This document shows, in pieces, positions 5,708 through 7,892 of a DNA stretch of 7,892 nt. The stretch lies in NCBI GenBank assembly GCA_018263365.1, contig JAANXI010000015.1, positions 1 through 7,892 of the forward strand, in the 5' to 3' direction. The translations under genes were made by a program, and so were the position numbers. The stretch is from Fidelibacterota bacterium. GTDB taxonomy: Bacteria > Fidelibacterota > JAANXI01. Under the pieces are notes generated by a model. That model had not been told where the DNA came from. It did no database searches and saw only the letters and a program-made list of their open reading frames with translations. The number at the start of each line of letters is the position of its first letter. Within the stretch, counting starts at the first letter, position 1.

Positions 5708-7033
5708 GTGAAGAAAATTGCGGTCATTGGCACCGGCTATGTCGGCCTCGTCAGCGGGACCGGACTGGCGGATTTTGGGAACGAAGTTACCTGCCTCGAC
5801 ATTGATGAAGAAAAGATTGAGATCCTGAAAGATGGCGAACTCCCGATTTGGGAGCCCGGGTTGCTCGAATTAGTGCAAAAGAATGTTAAAAGCGGACGAC
5901 TAAGTTTTTCCACGGAAATCCCGCAGGAGATTCAGGATGCCGAGGTGATCTTTATTGCCGTTGGGACGCCGAGTGCCGATAACGGAGAGGCTGATTTAAG
6001 CGCCGTGTATCAGGTTGCCAGAACGATCGGACATAATCTCAACGGCCACAAGTTTATCGTCACCAAAAGCACCGTGCCGGTCGGCACCGGGAAAAAGGTG
6101 AGAGAAATTATCGAAGAGGAAGCGGCACCCGGCAGCAGCTTCGAGGTCATCAGCAATCCGGAATTTCTCAGAGAAGGTTCGGCGGTCTACGATTTTATGC
6201 ATCCGGACCGGGTCGTGATCGGAACGGAGACCGAAGATGGCCACGAAGTGATGCAGGATATCTATCGTCCGCTCTACCTGATCGAAACACCGTTTGTGTT
6301 TACCAATGTCCCGACGGCCGAACTCATCAAATATGCCTCGAACGCGTTTCTGGCGACGAAAGTCACCTTTATCAATGAAATTGCCAATATCTGCGACGGC
6401 GTTGGCGCGGACGTCCACATGGTGGCCAAGACCATGGGGATGGACGGGCGCATTTCGCCGAAATTTCTGCACCCCGGTCCGGGATATGGCGGTTCCTGTT
6501 TTCCCAAGGATGTGAAGGCGCTCCACGCCATTGCCAGAGAGGCGGGTTACGATGCTCAATTGATTGATGCTGTTACCAGGGTTAACGAGGCCCAGAAGTC
6601 GCGGATGTTTACCAAATTGCAAAAAATGATGCCGGAATTGGGAGGAAAAACTGTTACCTTACTTGGCTTGGCATTTAAACAGCGCACCGACGATGTGCGG
6701 GAATCCCCGGCATTGCCGATTATCGACAAACTGAAGGAAGTTGGCGCAACGATTCGCACCTTTGATCCGGTGGCGATGGACTCTATGAAAAAACGGCATC
6801 CGGACCTGGATTACTTTGAGGACATTTATGAAAGTGTCCGCGACGCTGATGCTGTGATGATTTTGACTGAATGGAACGAGTTCCGTGGTCTTGATTTGCA
6901 AAAAATGAAAACGCTGATGCGTCAGCCGAACATGGTGGATGCGAGAAACCTGTACGACCCCGATACGGTGCGCAAAACCGGCTTTAAATATGCATGTGTC
7001 GGCCGGGAAACGTATAGCGAGGAACTAGCATGA
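5708..7033 (+). CDS. ugd: UDP-glucose 6-dehydrogenase
   Basis: The enzyme oxidises UDP-glucose to UDP-glucuronate with two NAD+, supplying acidic sugars for surface polysaccharides; it is cytoplasmic. The 441 residues match the usual length of single-polypeptide bacterial Ugd. The N-terminal NAD-binding Rossmann motif is GTGYVGL (8-14), with the ribose-binding acid in CLDID (29-33). Other markers are AVGTP (84-88), TKSTVPVGTG (119-128), NPEFLREGSAVYDFMHPDRVVIG (150-172), the catalytic loop GPGYGGSCFPKD with nucleophile C264 and nearby K267, and the C-terminal UDP-binding signature GLAFKQRTDDVRESP (320-334). All active-site residues seem intact. It starts at GTG 5708 with a good ribosome site and its own promoter, and its stop overlaps the next start (ATGA). 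A GDP-mannose dehydrogenase is a close relative, but the EFLREGSAV...DFM..PDRVVIG pattern favours UDP-glucose. Confidence 0.93.
   Translation: MKKIAVIGTGYVGLVSGTGLADFGNEVTCLDIDEEKIEILKDGELPIWEPGLLELVQKNVKSGRLSFSTEIPQEIQDAEVIFIAVGTPSADNGEADLSAVYQVARTIGHNLNGHKFIVTKSTVPVGTGKKVREIIEEEAAPGSSFEVISNPEFLREGSAVYDFMHPDRVVIGTETEDGHEVMQDIYRPLYLIETPFVFTNVPTAELIKYASNAFLATKVTFINEIANICDGVGADVHMVAKTMGMDGRISPKFLHPGPGYGGSCFPKDVKALHAIAREAGYDAQLIDAVTRVNEAQKSRMFTKLQKMMPELGGKTVTLLGLAFKQRTDDVRESPALPIIDKLKEVGATIRTFDPVAMDSMKKRHPDLDYFEDIYESVRDADAVMILTEWNEFRGLDLQKMKTLMRQPNMVDARNLYDPDTVRKTGFKYACVGRETYSEELA
7019..7022 (+). promoter_or_regulatory. Ribosome-binding site for the RmlC-like gene
   Basis: GAGG, within GAGGAA at the 3' end of ugd, lies seven bases before ATG 7030. 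It supports this start although the start overlaps the ugd stop. Confidence 0.65.
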
Positions 7034-7488
7034 TTGACGGAGTGCAGACGAAGCAGCTGAAAGTCATCCCGGATGAGCGGGGTAGACTGTTCGAAATTCT
7101 GCGGAACGATGATGAGATGTTTACCGAATTCGGACAAGTATACCTGACCACCAACTATCCGGGCGTGGTGAAAGCATGGCATTACCACAAAACCCAGCGT
7201 CACGACGCCGTATGCTGTGTCTCCGGCATGATTAAGCTGGTACTCTACGATAACAGGGAAGTGAGTCCGACTTACGGGGAAGTGAACGAGTACTTTATCG
7301 GGGAACATAACATGACGATCGTGAGTATTCCTCAGTATGTATGCCACGGATGGAAGGGTATCTCTGAAAAGGAATCAATGGTCATAAGTATTGTGAGTGA
7401 ACCATACAATCATGACGATCCGGACGAGTATCGCATGCCGTACGATACGGACGAAATTCCCTACAATTGGGAGCGCAAAAACCGATGA
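7030..7488 (+). CDS. RmlC-like dTDP-4-keto-6-deoxysugar epimerase family protein (divergent)
   Basis: This 152-residue cupin resembles RmlC, which epimerises C3 and C5 of dTDP-4-keto-6-deoxyglucose on the way to dTDP-rhamnose. Family features are DERGRLFEI (15-23), the histidine motif KAWHYH (48-53; H51 aligns with the RmlC catalytic base of 'RGLHYQ'), GMIKLVLYDNR (66-76), SPTYGEV (79-85), IPQYVCHGW (100-108; H106 aligns with the conserved 'GFAHGF' His), Y126 in the place of the general-acid Tyr, and the closing DEIPYNW (141-147). It is shorter than typical RmlC (about 180). It also lacks the conserved Arg of RGLH (K48 here) and the Lys before the second strand (D59 by my alignment). It may act on another dTDP-sugar, epimerise one carbon only, or isomerise. 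It overlaps ugd and rfbB by 4 bases each, so it belongs to the same nucleotide-sugar operon. Confidence 0.8.
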   Translation: MIDGVQTKQLKVIPDERGRLFEILRNDDEMFTEFGQVYLTTNYPGVVKAWHYHKTQRHDAVCCVSGMIKLVLYDNREVSPTYGEVNEYFIGEHNMTIVSIPQYVCHGWKGISEKESMVISIVSEPYNHDDPDEYRMPYDTDEIPYNWERKNR

Positions 7489-7892
7489 AGATTACGGATC
7501 AAACATTTCTCGTTACTGGCGGCTGCGGGTTTATCGGCAGCAATTATGTTCGGTTTATCCACAATAAATATCCAGAAATCCGTATCGTGAACCTGGACAA
7601 ACTCACGTATGCCGGAAACCCGGAAAATCTCCGGGATATCGAGGAATCCGAACGGTATCACTTTGTAAAGGGCGATATCTGTGACGGGGATCTTGTAGAC
7701 GAGATATTTAGAGAGCATGAGCCGGGTATCCTGGCGAACTTTGCTGCAGAAAGCCACGTGGATCGCTCCATCGGCGCGCCGGACGATTTTATCGATACGG
7801 ATATATACGGCGCATATCGACTGCTGGAAGCCTCCAAATCCCATGACATTGAAAAATTTATTCAGATCTCCACGGATGAGGTGTACGGAAGC
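7485..7892 (+). CDS. rfbB: dTDP-glucose 4,6-dehydratase, N-terminal part (truncated by window end)
   Basis: RfbB/RmlB converts dTDP-glucose to dTDP-4-keto-6-deoxyglucose, the shared precursor of rhamnose and many other deoxysugars. The 136 codons in the window cover the N-terminal Rossmann half of an extended short-chain dehydrogenase. The NAD motif is TGGCGFIGSN (11-20), followed by LDKLTYAGNPENL (37-49), KGDICD (62-67), NFAAESHVDRSI (85-96) and FIQISTDEVYGS (125-136). The last carries T130, D131 and E132, the catalytic Thr-Asp-Glu set of dehydratases. The YxxxK motif and the sugar-binding half lie beyond the window. The ATG overlaps the preceding stop (ATGA), and GGGAG at 7469-7473 is a slightly distant ribosome site. 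The Asp-Glu pair in STDEVYG separates it from UDP-glucose 4-epimerases, which lack that pair. Confidence 0.92.
   Translation, partial: MKITDQTFLVTGGCGFIGSNYVRFIHNKYPEIRIVNLDKLTYAGNPENLRDIEESERYHFVKGDICDGDLVDEIFREHEPGILANFAAESHVDRSIGAPDDFIDTDIYGAYRLLEASKSHDIEKFIQISTDEVYGS

Noticed and set aside
5996..6622. 208-residue open frame on the - strand inside ugd
   Set aside because: Antisense to a gene with intact catalytic motifs; it resembles no known family and follows the codon bias of ugd.

Overview
The window is a compact stretch of bacterial chromosome with every recognisable gene on the + strand. It falls into two transcription blocks separated by a gene-free gap of about 490 bases. The proteins fit the broad FCB side of bacteria (for example Marinimicrobia, Calditrichaeota or KSB1-like lineages). 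The grounds are a YbbR-repeat protein, tsaD and a large VWA/amidotransferase-like membrane protein in one operon, and an S1 protein with a very long acidic tail. This placement is an inference from gene style, not a phylogeny. A near-consensus sigma-70-type promoter (TTGACT, 17 bases, TATAAT) argues mildly against Bacteroidota, whose main promoters have a different -10 element.

Region 1 (1-1092): the 3' end of rpsA (ribosomal protein S1), with the last two S1 RNA-binding domains and a tail of about 115 residues that is roughly 60% Asp/Glu. Two hairpins in tandem, each followed by T-rich sequence, lie in the 205-base gap after it and look like terminators.

Region 2 (1144-5217): three tightly packed genes. 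The first encodes a membrane-anchored YbbR-repeat (CdaR-like) protein. The second is tsaD, the catalytic subunit for the tRNA t6A37 modification, beginning 4 bases after the first. The third encodes a 680-residue membrane protein with a VWA domain (intact MIDAS residues) and a degenerate amidotransferase-like domain; its start codon overlaps the tsaD stop codon by one base. This is probably one transcript joining cell-envelope or signalling functions with a translation-fidelity enzyme.

Region 3 (5218-5707): no convincing gene. It holds a mosaic of short degenerate tandem repeats, a 14-base perfect palindrome, a T-run with a weak hairpin, and near the right end a clear promoter and ribosome-binding site for the next block.

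Region 4 (5708-7892, continuing past the window): the start of a nucleotide-sugar gene cluster. It holds ugd (UDP-glucose 6-dehydrogenase), a divergent RmlC-type cupin epimerase, and the 5' part of rfbB (dTDP-glucose 4,6-dehydratase), each overlapping the next by 4 bases (ATGA). Together they would supply UDP-glucuronate and dTDP-4-keto-6-deoxy sugars for a capsule, exopolysaccharide or O-antigen-like glycan. I found no CRISPR array, tRNA, rRNA or intact mobile element, and nothing that clearly amounts to a new multi-gene system. The least explained items are the VWA membrane protein, the S1 acidic tail, the divergent epimerase and the repeat-mosaic gap.
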